45,905 nucleotides of DNA from Chara braunii (GCA_003427395.1 BFEA01000053.1:599466-645370); one strand, 5' to 3'. Shown: positions 20,511 to 30,034, numbered from the stretch's first letter. Translations and numbers: made by a program. The notes: generated from the sequence alone by a model not told the origin.

Positions 20511-21040
20511 GTAGCTGTCTACTGGAGGGAACTCAAATGCGAGGCTCTCTAGCGCCTTGTGAACCGTGCCAGTACAAGATTGCTGTCCCCGAGAGAGTAG
20601 TTGAGGACGGTTTTGCCACTCCGAAGGGTCGCATGGATGTCGCGATAGTTGGGGCAGTGACGGTACTGAGTACGAAACTTGTCAGTCACCGAGTGGTGGA
20701 CGGTGGTGGTGACCGGGATGGCAGCGAGCTGGATCTGCTCCACATTATGGTCAGGGCGCCAGGATAAGGCATATGCGATCCGATTGATCTCACCCTTGAT
20801 GTGCTTAGTCGTGAAACTAAACTCAGATAGGTCGCGCCGCCATCGAGCCTGTCGAGGAGTGAGTTTCGACTTTGTCAGAAAAGCCTAAATAATAGAGTTG
20901 TTTGTGCGCATCATGAATGGTGCCCTGTGCAGGTAGTGACGCCAGTGTCGAGTGTCATAAACTACTGCGAGAACCTCACGTTCATCAGCATTGTAGTTTA
21001 TCTTGACGGGCAAGAGCTAACGAGAGTAGAAGGCTATCAG
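20511..21040 (-). pseudogene. RNase H of family B
   Basis: After the RT frame ends at 21017, another frame gives INYNADEREVLAVVYDTRHW, then LTPRQARWRRDLSEFSFTTK and DHNVEQIQL. These match the middle and end of a gypsy RNase H, including the conserved Glu of the E-R/K-E segment. An in-frame stop near 20886 and frame changes break it. The N-terminal RNase H text (ILTTDALDFAVRAVLSQ) lies in the preceding RT frame near 21240. Confidence 0.7.
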
Positions 21041-22338
21041 ACAATCACCTGAGCGAGACTCGACAGTGGCGTCCTCAACGATGGTAGGAGAATAGTCAAT
21101 GGAAGGCTCGTCAATAGCTGGACGAGTAGGTGTCAGACGGGAAGGAGTAGTAGGGGTAGGGGGTGGGAAGTGAGGGATGCGAGGATGAGAGGAATCAGGC
21201 GAGGAAGGGAAAATCTGAGAAAGCACTGCTCTTACAGCAAAGTCTAACGCATCGGTGGTAAGGATAAAAGGGCGATCAAAATTGGGTAGGTGGAGAACCG
21301 GTGCACATGTTACCGCCTTCTTGAGGGTGCGGAAGGCGTCCTCGTGGAGGGGTTTCCAAGCCCATAGCTGGTTCTTCTGAAGGAGGGTAGAGGTAAGGAT
21401 GTAGGAACTCCAAAAGTATCCCTGGATGAAATGACTATAGTAACTAGCGAGGCCTAAGAAACCGCGAAGCTGCTTGGCGGATGTGGGGACGGGCCACTCC
21501 GCAATAGCAGTGATCTTCGCGTCGTCCATGTGGAGACCCTGGTCAGACACGTAGTGTCCTAAGAAATCCACTTTGTGTTGGGAAAAGCGGCACTTGCTCA
21601 GCTTAGCGTAGAAGCCACATCTGCGCAAGCGGTCAAGGACGTCGCAAAGGTGTCTGAGATGCTCCTCAAGGGTACGACTATAGATCAGTATATCGTCGAG
21701 GTAGACGAGAACATACTGCTCCAGGATGTCGTTGAAGATGTCACTCATCGCCGTCTGAAGGTAGCGGGTACGTTGGTGAGGCCAAAGACATCACCGTAAA
21801 CTCGTAGTGGCCAAAGTGCGATTGGAACACTATCTTCGGTTGGTCCGCTGTAGCGACGCGGATCTGATGGTAACCGCTACGAAGATCAATCTTCGTAAAG
21901 AAACGGTTGCCTGCTAGGCGGTCGAACAGCTCGTCGAAACGAGGCATGGGGTAACTGTTCTTTAACCGTGTAGCGGTTGAGACCGCGATAATCGATCCCA
22001 GGACGGAGAGGTCCATTTGCTTTGCGAGCAAAGAGGACGGGTGCACCCCACGGGGAGTTGTTGGGTTTAATGAAACCCAGTCTCAGGAGCTCCTCAAGCT
22101 GACGCTCGAGTTCAGTGGCCTTGGGGATCGAGAGTCTGTAGGGTGCCTGATGGTGAATACGATAGTCAGGCACAAGCTCGATGGAGTGCTCGACGTCGTG
22201 CATCGGTGGGATCCCGGCGTACGAGAACACGATGGGAAAATGTTGAGGTACTCTCGAATGAGGTCACGAACTGCGGGCTCCAGATCGGCCGTATAGCGTG
22301 CAACTTCCTCAGCGTCAGTGTCAACACGCGACGACGAG
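21017..22338 (-). pseudogene. Reverse transcriptase of family B
   Basis: 22230-21886 reads from the linker (GIPPMHDVEHSIELVPDYRI) into RT fingers (GFIKPNNSPWGAPVLFARK, GIDYRGLNRYTV). A second frame gives RFFTKIDLRSGYHQIRV, and a third (21748-21017) gives QYVLVYLDDILIYS with the Asp-Asp box intact, then FLGHYVSDQGLHMDD and LRGFLGLASYYSHFI. The two frameshifts near 21890-21960 and 21750 disable it. An extra Ser/Pro-rich stretch near 21180-21080 separates the RNase H start from its remainder. PDYRIHHQAPYRL and the RT style differ clearly from families A and D. Confidence 0.87.
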
Positions 22339-22779
22339 GTCGACTCCTGACGCATGGAATAGGCGGGCTTTCTTGACCCCATCTGACGGACAAGGGAGAC
22401 TGCACTCGTGCTCTCTAAGGTGCAAAGTGGCCCCAACAGCCTCTCCCCAATCTGTTCCAAGTACTATGTCAAACGGGAGACTATCTTGTACGAGTTGGGT
22501 CAAGGAGAGGAGGACTTTCTCTACCTTCGCTTCTTGTACTAGGCGAAAGTACGCCTGGACTCCCTCAACGTATTCCTCGATCCGCATTGTGTGGTTGTCT
22601 GCGGGGATACTGACTACAGACTCTTCTAAGTTTTGGACCTTGAGGCCTAGCCTCAACTTCTTCGGCGCCTTACAACTGATGTAACTTGTGGTGGCCCCAT
22701 TGTCTATAAAGGCCCCTACTCTAGCTCTAAAAATCTCTACGACTGCAAATAGGAGTTGCCCCTTTCCATCCTTCTTCAT
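22339..22779 (-). pseudogene. Aspartic protease of family A
   Basis: About 145 codons match the plus-strand copy at 43976-44390. The active-site region reads VGAFIDNGATTSYIS: the family has D-S-G and this copy has D-N-G, so activity is doubtful. The flap text (SIPADNHTMRIEEYVEG) and psi-loop ([16 protein letters not shown]) are intact. The frame ends at the family B junction directly after HASGVD. The enzyme would mature the Gag-Pol polyprotein. Confidence 0.85.
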
Positions 22780-23038
22780 CTTGGCCCAAGCCTGCCTCCT
22801 CTCCTTAAATTCTTCAGCCCAGCCTATGAGGGAAGCGCCTAGAGAGACTCTTACACAAGCAGTCCCTAGGCAGCTAGCTACGCGTTGGCCAGCAACCTCT
22901 GCAATGGATACACGTGGAGTGGGAGTTTATATCTTTAGCGCCACTTATCTCCACGTGCTCCTGGGGTAGGGGCAATTGCTACCCCTACCAGCAGTTGCCT
23001 TTTGCTGCCCCAGATGCAAAACGATTTCTATACTTTGG

Positions 23039-23080
23039 GCAAAATTTGATGATATGCCCGGGGTCACCACAAAACACGCA
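23039..23080 (-). pseudogene. Gag zinc knuckle of family A (CCHC)
   Basis: The minus strand reads C-VF-C-GDPG-H-IIKF-C, a canonical CX2CX4HX4C nucleocapsid knuckle that binds element RNA. It matches CIYCGDPAHIIKYC at 43659-43700 in the other copy. It lies ~260 bp upstream of the protease as expected, but the surrounding frame is interrupted. Confidence 0.9.
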
Positions 23081-23180
23081 TTGATATTCGTCTATGTGGT
23101 CCTGCCAAACGTTCTGGTCTACGCCTAAGGCCTCCCAGGGCTGCCCTTCGGTCCGCCCCAAGTGCCACGCACCCCTTCCA

Positions 23181-24221
23181 GGAGGTGATCTACAGGAACT
23201 AGTCCTCAGGAACTACGTCCTGCAAATGCATGTAGGACTGAACGCTAGCTTCCTAGTTATCAAAGTTTTCCCCCTTCTTCTCAATGTAAAGTTCTGGGAA
23301 ACGGACATTGACCCGTTCGCGGCGTGGGCGTAGTTCCTCCTCCGTGGGGGTCGCCATCTTGACACCTGCGCCAGTACATAAGTTCTTTGTCCGACTTACT
23401 GCGGTGCGCATCGCGTTCGTCAAACAGAGCATCATCTCCAGGGCGAAATCTTGGAACCCTATTCGTATGGACTCCAGGGCGAAATCATGTCCACGGAGGT
23501 GCCTCAACTGTTCTTGTTGAGTCGCTAAAGTTGAGGTCACGCTTTTGGTCATGGTGCCAATTTTCTTTCCTAATTCAGCATCTTCCCCAATTTTTCCCAA
23601 CCGCTCTTATGCCAACCGTAACTCTCTCTCCATCTTGTTTGCCATCTCCAAACGCCTCATCTTCTCCCTCGCGAGACGTAGTTGCCACTCCAAACGCTTC
23701 TCCTGCTCTCTTGCCTTTCGGTGCATGGGACTCTGTGCTTGCACTAACTCTCGCCTTACCGCTTCTCTCTCACCCTGAGGGACTGTCAACTTTGCCTCTC
23801 TGTCTTCCCCTAGGGACAAACTTTCCACCCATTCCTTCATCGCCTTCTCCGTTTCTTCACGCGATGCCAACCCTGAACTTGTTTCTCCCCTTCTTCGCAG
23901 CAGGGTCTTTTCTTCTTCAACTCCTCCTCCTCCTCCTTCTTCTTCTTCTTCTTCTTCTTCTTCTTCTTCTTCTTCTTCTTCTTCTGCTTCTGCTTCTACG
24001 ACAGCCAACTTCGCCTCTTGCTCCCTCTTCCATTTCTCCATCTCTTCCTCCATCTGCTTCTTTTGGCCGCTTCTTCCTCCATCCGGGCCAATTTGTTGGC
24101 CTCTTTCTCAAAAGCCTTCTTTTCTTTTCATTTCGTTTGCGCTCTGAGAATTGCGGTGGCCTTTTCTTCCTGTTCCTTACTATATGGGTAAGCCTGGGCT
24201 CCGGACTTGGCAGTCACCATG
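23181..24221 (-). pseudogene. Gag of family A with internal deletion
   Basis: An ATG near 24219 begins MVTAKSGAQAYPYSKEQEEK and soon stops. Shifted frames then give a long charged coiled coil (24053-23607), rich in Glu, Lys and Arg and including a poly-Glu run from a TTC/CTT microsatellite at about 23930-23985. 23600-23253 gives the gag start (LESIRIGFQDFALEMM and, later, VNVRFPELYIEKKGENFDN). Shortly after (SYMHLQDVVPED) most of the gag core found in the plus-strand copy is missing before the zinc knuckle. The product would have been the structural Gag. Confidence 0.78.
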
Positions 24222-24920
24222 TTGATTGGGGCACAATCACAATCCATTCCACTCCTCAACATTTAGACCTACCACCTAAGTATTGACTTTCTCAAGGCCT
24301 ACAAAGGTCTCTCCTCCACTTGAGACAGGTTATCACAACCTTCGGGATGCTTTCGCAACCATAGTCACCAATTTTTCAACAGTTGTTGGATGCTTTCGCA
24401 ACCACGGTCACCAATCCCACTTGGCTTCAGCTTCAAATTGACCCTCTGTCAACTACACGATTCTAGCCTATGCTACTGCTAGTCTGTCACTACAGGACTA
24501 TTGGCTGATCAGGAGGCATTTAAGGAGATCCCCCATAACTCCTCAGGAATTCTTTAACGTCGCAGTCAGGACGACAATCACAACCAAAATCCTCTCAAGA
24601 CTTAGGTGGACTGGACACCCGCTCTGCAGCTCGGAGTTCAGGTATAGCGTACCACCCAAAGCAACCTGCCAGTCTGTACCGGTCCTTCGGGTGTTTTCCC
24701 AGGTCGTCTAGCGTCAGATGCACCTCACCCCTACTACGTCCAGTGATGAAACTGGTGCACAGAACCTATCGACTTGGACAAGAGTGACTCAATGCAAAAG
24801 GAGGTGACAGACTCTCAGCAAGTACCAAGGTGAGCGTGCAACATCCATAGGGCGTAAGGGACAAGGGCAAGGGCTTGAGAGGACTATACCGCTCCTCGCT
24901 CCGCACTCTAGCTTGGTCAA
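24222..24920 (-). other. Family A leader, gag-proximal part
   Basis: This aligns by eye with 41147-41752 of the plus-strand copy: shared words include GCGACGTTAAA.AATTCCTGAG, GGAGATC.CCTTAAATGCCTCC, AAGGACCGGTAC, CGCCCTATGGATGT and TTGACCAAGCT. No ORF is supported. A ~43-bp direct repeat (GGATGCTTTCGCAACCA) occurs near 24345 and 24388. Confidence 0.75.
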
Positions 24921-25656
24921 GTACCATTGGTGGTGTTATGTACATGCATTCTTATACAGGAGGTACGTTGTGCCTTAGTTTAGGTTTAGGAATGGTTTTG
25001 TATACCATGTTTGTATGGTGGTGTGATGTAATACGTGAATCCACCTACGAAGGATACCATACATTAGTGGTTCAAGTGGGACTTCATTATGGTATGATTT
25101 TGTTCATTGTGTCAGAAGTAGTTCATTGTGTAGGAAGTAATGTTTCTTGTAGCTTTTTTTTGGGCTTTCTTTCATTCAAGTTTGGCGCCTACCGTAGAAA
25201 TTGGAGCTATTTGGCCTCCCAAAGGTATTGATGTGTTAGATCCTTGGGGAATCCCCTTTCTAAATACTCTTATTCTACTTTCATCTGGAGCTACTGTAAC
25301 TTGGGCTCGTCATGCTATATTAGCTGGTTTAAAACAACAAGCCCTTTTATGGCATATTAACCACTATTCTTCTAGCTTTAGTTTTTACTGCATTTCAAGG
25401 AATGGAATATGTAGAAGCTCGTTTTACCATTTCTGATGGGATATATGGCTCTACATTCTTTTTAGCTACTGGATTCCATGGCTTTCATGTCATCGTAGGA
25501 ACCATTTTTATTATTATCTGTTGTGTTCGTCATTACATGGGTTATTTTACTCGAAGACACCATTTCGGGTTTGAAGTTCCCGCTTGGTATTGGCATTCTG
25601 TTGATGTGGTTTTGTTATTTCTATTTGTATCTATTTATTGGTGGGGGGGTAATTAA
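24918..25656 (+). pseudogene. cox3: Mitochondrial cytochrome c oxidase subunit III copy, frameshifted
   Basis: COX3 is a multi-pass inner-membrane subunit of respiratory complex IV. The copy starts inside the gene at [12 protein letters not shown], so roughly the first 40 residues of the usual ~265 are absent. It then runs to a natural stop ([13 protein letters not shown] at 25654-25656). Typical segments are present: [50 protein letters not shown] and [10 protein letters not shown]. Two lesions break the frame: a 19-bp tandem duplication (25102-25120/25121-25139) and one extra T in the T run at 25344-25347. A Cys in VWWCDV where Arg is usual fits a C-to-T change. It is antisense to the surrounding retroelement. 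With both lesions it cannot encode COX3, so it is a nuclear mitochondrial insertion. Confidence 0.93.
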
Positions 25657-25790
25657 CACTTACTACCCCAAACCCACTTTCATCGACGAACAACCGAACC
25701 CTTGGAACCTCGACGTTCCACCATTACTGATGGGGTAAGACTATGCCTTCACCATATTCACTACAGTCACCTGTAAGAACAACTGGCACC
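24921..25790 (+). mobile_element. Inserted ~870-bp organelle-derived segment (NUMT) in the family A leader
   Basis: Retroelement homology stops at GGTCAA (24915-24920) and resumes at GGTCAA (25791-25796). In the plus-strand sibling the matching positions are adjacent TTGACC units, so the segment between is an insertion. It contains the cox3 copy plus about 130 bp beyond its stop (25657-25790) that I cannot assign; this may be mitochondrial 3' flank. Confidence 0.8.
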
Positions 25791-25821
25791 GGTCAACACT
25801 CGTCGGTCAACGCCAGTCAAC
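25791..25821 (-). repeat. Short TTGAC array in the minus-strand family A leader
   Basis: GGTCAAC (25791-25797), GGTCAAC (25805-25811) and AGTCAAC (25815-25821) read as TTGAC(C/T) on the element's strand. They correspond to the 13-unit array at 41009-41152 in the other copy. Confidence 0.7.
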
Positions 25822-26147
25822 TCTCCGGCGTCTCGCTATGGCGGCTTCTTCCCCTTCATCAACCTCTCCTTCCTCGTTCCTGAGCTTGGCTATGGCCGAC
25901 TTCTCCGTCTTTCTCGCCGGCTATGTCTCTCCTCACCTTCTCCTTCATCAACCTCTCCTGCTCTCTCTCTCTCTCTCCCACTCTCTCGTCAACTCCTTTC
26001 TCTCCTCCGAGCTTGGCGGCTATGGTTGTCATCTGCTATGACGAACTGTCTCCTTCGGGCTTCCCCCTCTCACTCTCCCTCGCATCGGTCTTCTTCTTTG
26101 TCGCAGCGGTGCGACAATCGGCGCGATGGCGGGGACAACGCGAACCT
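25822..26147 (-). other. Family A leader, PBS-proximal part
   Basis: Non-coding leader between PBS and TTGAC units. It contains CT/GA-rich runs and GCTATGGC words (25835, 25889), mirroring the GA-rich and GCCATAGC-rich leader at 40601-41008 of the plus-strand copy. Confidence 0.65.
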
Positions 26148-26159
26148 GCTTTGATACCA
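26148..26159 (-). promoter_or_regulatory. Primer-binding site of the minus-strand family A element
   Basis: GCTTTGATACCA on the plus strand is TGGTATCAAAGC on the minus strand, an initiator-Met tRNA type PBS. It lies one base from the LTR terminus (26161), the same spacing as in the two other elements. Confidence 0.85.
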
Positions 26160-26160
26160 A

Positions 26161-27110
26161 TGTGATCAGACTTGTCTCAATTTCACTCGCAACATGCATA
26201 CATGTAGGTGCCGATGGCAAAACAACTTCGTCAACGCAAAATCAGCACCAAGCGTGCGATGGCACCCTGCGCCCACACAGAAAACTTGGAAACATGACCT
26301 TCGGCCAGTAACCCCACTTGTCACATCTAGCGGCTATGGCCGCTGAGCGCTAGTCCGAATTCCCATTCAAACATTGTCTCCACCATCAGACACACTCACA
26401 CTACTCACGCAGATGCACACACGCATACACACACACACACACACACACACACTACGCTTTATCTGTTGACGTCAACAACTGGGCGGCTATGGCCGCCATC
26501 GTCTTCCTCCTCCACTAGCGGGTATGGCCGCTCGTCCTCTTCTTCGTCGGGCACCTGCAGACCTCCAATGCACAAGTCGCATAGGCAGCACTTCCGCATG
26601 GCTCGCAGGCGAATGAATCAATGGCTTGGCGCTGCCTCTTTATTATATTGTTTCGTCGGTGGTCTTGGCCTGCCTCCTGTCCCGGGCCCAAAGAGTGTGC
26701 AGCCCCACCTGGTACTTGTTGACTAGACAAGGTGGACAGGGACTGCGACTGAGACTGCTGACTAGACAAGGGCTAGGCTCCCCCTCGCTGACTCAGCTAC
26801 GGCCTATTGACTCCTACAGCTCCGAAGAGCCAAGTAGCGACTTCTATAAAGTCCTAGGCTACGTTGACTGACCCTTCGCTCCACTTAGGGTTAACCTATC
26901 GGACTGACCCTAGGACTGTTAAAACGAAGACCTACGGTTCAAGTTCACATTTCCCAACTAAGCACACTACACACAGACGTACTTTTTTGGGGGACAGGTT
27001 GCGGGTTCAAGGCACACATGGGCGTCGGGCAACAATACAAGGGTACGGGATAGGTCTAGGGATCGAGCCCTGGCATCTGCAATTGTCGCGCGAACTGGGG
27101 AAAACCCTTT
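26161..27110 (-). repeat. LTR of the minus-strand family A element
   Basis: The internal end is fixed by the PBS (minus strand ends ...CA at 26161). Homology with 39640-40587 is patchy but clear: GAGGCAGCGCC, ATTCATTCG, GAGCCATGCGGAAG, GACTTGTGCA, GGAGGTCTGCAG, GGGCTCGATCCCTAG and GAACC.GC.ACCTGT. A CA microsatellite lies at about 26425-26453. The outer limit is a guess from where similarity fades. Confidence 0.7.
26641..26650 (-). promoter_or_regulatory. Putative LTR TATA box (minus strand)
   Basis: CAATATAATA on the minus strand lies directly before AAGAGGCAGCGCC, the segment conserved with the other family A LTR. There the same position holds TATAAAT. The paired position supports a U3 core promoter; no transcript evidence is available. 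Confidence 0.45.
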
Positions 27111-27400
27111 CAGGAACGGCAATGCCTCTATAATTGCGGTCGGCGTGCCTCTGTGTTCCTAGCATGTAGGAGCCACGTAGCCTGTGACATCTGTTAGTGC
27201 CGCGCCATTCGATGCAGCAACTGTGACTGCGAGAATTGGATGTGGTGCTTCCATAGTCCACACCCGAACCAGTCCTGTCCGGTCTGTAGGGGTGGCGGCT
27301 TGCCATCGGCATTAACTGCTCCTCAACCCAACATGTTCCCCTCCTCTCTCTTTGTGCTACTAACAAATACATACGAACGAGCATCATTAAGAGAACAGAC

Positions 27401-27560
27401 AATATGAAGATCAGAAATGAAATGAACAGAAGTATGAAGATCAGAAATGAAATAAACAAAAGTATGAAGAGGAAGGACGGACACAAAGACCAAGTACAAG
27501 CTGAAGATCTGAAGTGAAATGAACAGAGGTATGAAGTCCTGAAGAGAAATGCACAGGAAC
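27401..27560. repeat. 30-bp tandem repeat, three clear and some decayed copies
   Basis: ARTATGAAGATCAGAAATGA plus AATGAACAGA recurs at 27401, 27431 and 27461, with more diverged copies near 27510 and 27530. Confidence 0.75.
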
Positions 27561-27856
27561 ATACCTTCCCTTTTACTCTGCCTCCTGAAATAAACGTGCA
27601 AGTGGGCTGTGAAGGCACACGGGGATGTTAGCAGCTGCCGGTCAACCACAATCAACGTGGGCAGCCTTGTACATAAGAGGCACAGTAAAAGGGGAGCTGC
27701 AAGAACAAATGGAAGGGGTACTCCAAGGACAACCAATAAACCATGGCAACTGGCCGGACGTCTGGGCCGGAATCCAGACGGTCCGGCTGTCTGGGTATGG
27801 GTCCAGTGTCTGGTCCGGTAGGTCTGGATTGGGCCCAATTTTGAAAAATTCAAATT

Positions 27857-27907
27857 TTTTTTGGGGGGTCCTAGGACGTTTTTCAGGTCCTAGGCCGCCC
27901 CAAAAAA
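27857..27907. repeat. Foldback: 19-bp arms, 17 matching
   Basis: TTTTTTGGGGGGTCCTAGG (27857-27875) pairs with CCTAGGCCGCCCCAAAAAA (27889-27907) with two mismatches across a 13-base loop. Confidence 0.7.
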
Positions 27908-28034
27908 ATGGGCCTCGTATTTTTGTGCCGTTTCAGGGCCTACCGGACGCCGTCAGATGCCTCCAACAGCTCCCTCTGCTGAGTCCAATTCCGAAAACGA
28001 AGCGCTGGCTGCAAAGCGCTACGAAACATCAAGC

Positions 28035-28082
<48 letters not shown>

Positions 28083-28099
28083 GACAGAGAGAGAGAGAG

Positions 28100-28168
<69 letters not shown>
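28035..28168. repeat. (GA)n microsatellite with CA interruption
   Basis: GA repeats with short GGGA, GACA and a (CA) run near 28100-28113. The long open frames across it are compositional artefacts. Confidence 0.95.
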
Positions 28169-28174
<6 letters not shown>

Positions 28175-28175
28175 T

Positions 28176-28209
28176 GGTCAGATCTAAGATCCCATCTTAG
28201 ATCTGGTCC
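28176..28209. repeat. AGATCT-rich inverted repeat
   Basis: GGTCAGATCTAAGAT (28176-28190) pairs with ATCTTAGATCTGGTCC (28194-28209) with one extra base. Related CAGATCT words continue to 28245. Confidence 0.65.
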
Positions 28210-28250
28210 TGACCAGATCTCAGATCTGTTCTTACGCAGATCTGAATAAC

Positions 28251-28266
28251 TTTTTTTTTTTTTTTT
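28251..28266 (-). other. LINE poly(A) tail
   Basis: A T16 run on the plus strand is an A16 tail on the LINE strand, at the expected 3' end downstream of ORF2. Confidence 0.75.
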
Positions 28267-29459
28267 AAACAGGGCCTTATAGTCCTGGCTCCTTTCCATT
28301 CTGGGGAGCATCAGCCCGGTTCCTATTCCACCGGCAAGTCAGAATAGAGTTGACAACAAAAACGCACCCACGCTTCCTTCCGTCTGGCCGAAGGACCCCT
28401 AAGCAGCATTGATTGCTCCATCTGGCTGGAGGATTGACTGTCAGCTTGCCGTGTCTCACTCTTTCCTCTCAGATCCGATAGCCAGGTCTGTCAGATAGAT
28501 CTATATCACGTAGAATGAGCTCGTCCCGTGACCCAGCTAGTCTTTATACCCCATATTACCAAACCTACCCATGAGACCCACAACCCTTTGCCCCGCCCCA
28601 CCTTCCCATTATATACAGTTTCTAAAACCCTAAACCCTAAGCCCTCATCCAGAGACTCTTCAACACCCGCCTAAGCTGNNNNNNNNNNNNNNNNNNNNNN
28701 NNNNNNNNNNNNNNNNNNNNNNNNNNNNNNNNNNNNNNNNNNNNNNNNNNNNNNNNNNNNNNNNNNNNNNNNNNNNNNNNNNNNNNNNNNNNNNNNNNNN
28801 NNNNNNNNNNNNNNNNNNNNNNNNNNNNNNNNNNNNNNNNNNNNNNNNNNNNNNNNNNNNNNNNNNNNNNNNNNNNNNNNNNNNNNNNNNNNNNNNNNNN
28901 NNNNNNNNNNNNNNNNNNNNNNNNNNNNNNNNNNNNNNNNNNNNNNNNNNNNNNNNNNNNNNNNNNNNNNNNNNNNNNNNNNNNNNNNNNNNNNNNNNNN
29001 NNNNNNNNNNNNNNNNNNNNNNNNNNNNNNNNNNNNNNNNNNNNNNNNNNNNNNNNNNNNNNNNNNNNNNNNNNNNNNNNNNNNNNNNNNNNNNNNNNNN
29101 NNNNNNNNNNNNNNNNNNNNNNNNNNNNNNNNNNNNNNNNNNNNNNNNNNNNNNNNNNNNNNNNNNNNNNNNNNNNNNNNNNNNNNNNNNNNNNNNNNNN
29201 NNNNNNNNNNNNNNNNNNNNNNNNNNNNNNNNNNNNNNNNNNNNNNNNNNNNNNNNNNNNNNNNNNNNNNNNNNNNNNNNNNNNNNNNNNNNNNNNNNNN
29301 NNNNNNNNNNNNNNNNNNNNNNNNNNNNNNNNNNNNNNNNNNNNNNNNNNNNNNNNNNNNNNNNNNNNNNNNNNNNNNNNNNNNNNNNNNNNNNNNNNNN
29401 NNNNNNNNNNNNNNNNNNNNNNNNNNNNNNNNNNNNNNNNNNNNNNNNNNNNNNNNNNN
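28267..29459 (-). other. LINE 3' region with assembly gap
   Basis: Bases 28267-28678 carry no supported ORF. AAAACCCTAAACCCTAAG at about 28624-28641 is a short telomere-like (CCCTAAA) run. 28679-29459 is N, hiding the junction between ORF2 and the 3' untranslated region. Confidence 0.6.
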
Positions 29460-29984
29460 TGNTTTTGACAGGTCTAATTGCCTTAAATTTCCTCCACGGG
29501 ATNTGCTTGATACTTTNCGCTTCCTGGCCTAACAANTTTTGCCATNTGTTCTTGATTACANGGTCGGGATCCTTTGTTTGGACTAAGAGTTTGTACCCGA
29601 GTCTGACTGTATAAGCATAAATAGGGGTCTTGACCTTAATATTCTTTTGTTTGTCTGCTTTCCAAGCCCATTCTGCTGGGTCAAACTCTAAGTTTCGTAC
29701 TGCTATTTCCGGTTTGAAGATGATCTTAGGCCACGACCCTATTACTCGCACTTTCCTCAACAGGAAGAAGTCCAACAGTACCGATTCCACATCTTTGTTT
29801 AAAATAGAAACCATCCCGTGNCCGGATGCCGAGATNGGAAATGAGGTGAAGGAGGCTGTGTTGTTCGACCCTGGTACNATGTGGGAAAACTGAAATGCNC
29901 GNGATGGTATTAACTCCTGTACCTTAACTCCCCATTCCCCCGTCCTCCATGGTAGCGCTTCTTTCAAGATATCTTTCCAGGCTT
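29460..29984 (-). pseudogene. LINE ORF2 C-terminal part, with ambiguous bases
   Basis: The minus strand reads LERYLERSATMEDGGMGS and, in the shifted frame, KEALPWRTGEWGVKVQELIP, then WPKIIFKPEIAVRNLEFDPAEW and RLGYKLLVQTKDPD. These continue the RT C-terminal region, but I do not recognise a named domain. A dozen or so single Ns show poor assembly next to the gap. A 25-bp tandem duplication at 29985-30034 causes the frameshift that separates it from the main RT frame. Confidence 0.6.
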
Positions 29985-30034
29985 GTGGAATCAGATTGAT
30001 AATATACCGGTGGAATCAGATTGATAATATACTG
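29985..30034 (-). repeat. 25-bp tandem duplication in LINE ORF2
   Basis: GTGGAATCAGATTGATAATA plus TACYG occurs at 29985-30009 and 30010-30034. Being 25 bp it shifts the reading frame. Confidence 0.92.

Larger units (their letters stand above)
19561..22338 (-). mobile_element. Family B Ty3/gypsy pol fragment inside the family A element
   Basis: Right to left, this block holds a PR-RT linker, RT, RNase H and integrase of a different gypsy family. It has no LTR, PBS or gag. It begins directly after the family A protease text (GVD at ~22339) and ends inside an integrase C-terminal module (LHKFRRRFFSPR at ~19561), where family A RT resumes. About 340 bp of family A present in the plus-strand copy (roughly 44382-44720) is missing at this place, so it is a replacement and not a clean insertion. 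I see no target duplication. Confidence 0.8.
18086..27110 (-). mobile_element. Family A Ty3/gypsy element, minus strand, 3'-truncated and rearranged
   Basis: Read right to left: LTR (27110-26161), PBS (26159-26148), leader, gag, zinc knuckle, protease, RT, RNase H and part of integrase. The order and sequence match the plus-strand copy beginning near 39640. Two blocks interrupt it. About 870 bp carrying a mitochondrial cox3 copy sits in the leader (24921-25790). A foreign gypsy segment (family B, 19561-22338) replaces the PR-RT linker. The catalytic centre of RT and most of the gag core are deleted. Integrase ends in its catalytic core at about 18087, and no 3' LTR is visible. The right LTR limit is uncertain. 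Confidence 0.8.
27111..28249. other. Intergenic repeats between family A LTR and LINE tail
   Basis: No gene is visible. The stretch holds a 30-bp repeat (27401-27560), a CCGGAC/CCAGAC-rich segment (27751-27838), a foldback (27857-27907), a GA microsatellite with CA interruptions (28035-28168) and an AGATCT-rich palindromic segment (28176-28245). Confidence 0.6.

Noticed and set aside
23917-24111. Arg/Glu homopolymer ORF as an independent protein
   Set aside because: It is the CTT/TTC microsatellite within the family A gag coiled coil, read in alternative frames.
24875-25740. A functional nuclear or mitochondrial cox3 gene
   Set aside because: Truncated at the 5' end, two frameshifts, and embedded in a nuclear retroelement leader with matching sibling sequence on both sides.
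26998-27073. tRNA gene or tRNA-derived SINE at GGGTTCAAGGC and GGGATCGAGCCC (also near 39690 and 12030)
   Set aside because: Only B-box-like words; no cloverleaf or A box at proper distance. The 27060 and 39690 words are explained by homology of the two family A LTRs.
28624-28641. Chromosome end or internal telomere block
   Set aside because: Only about two CCCTAAA units, inside the LINE 3' region; too short to indicate a telomere.
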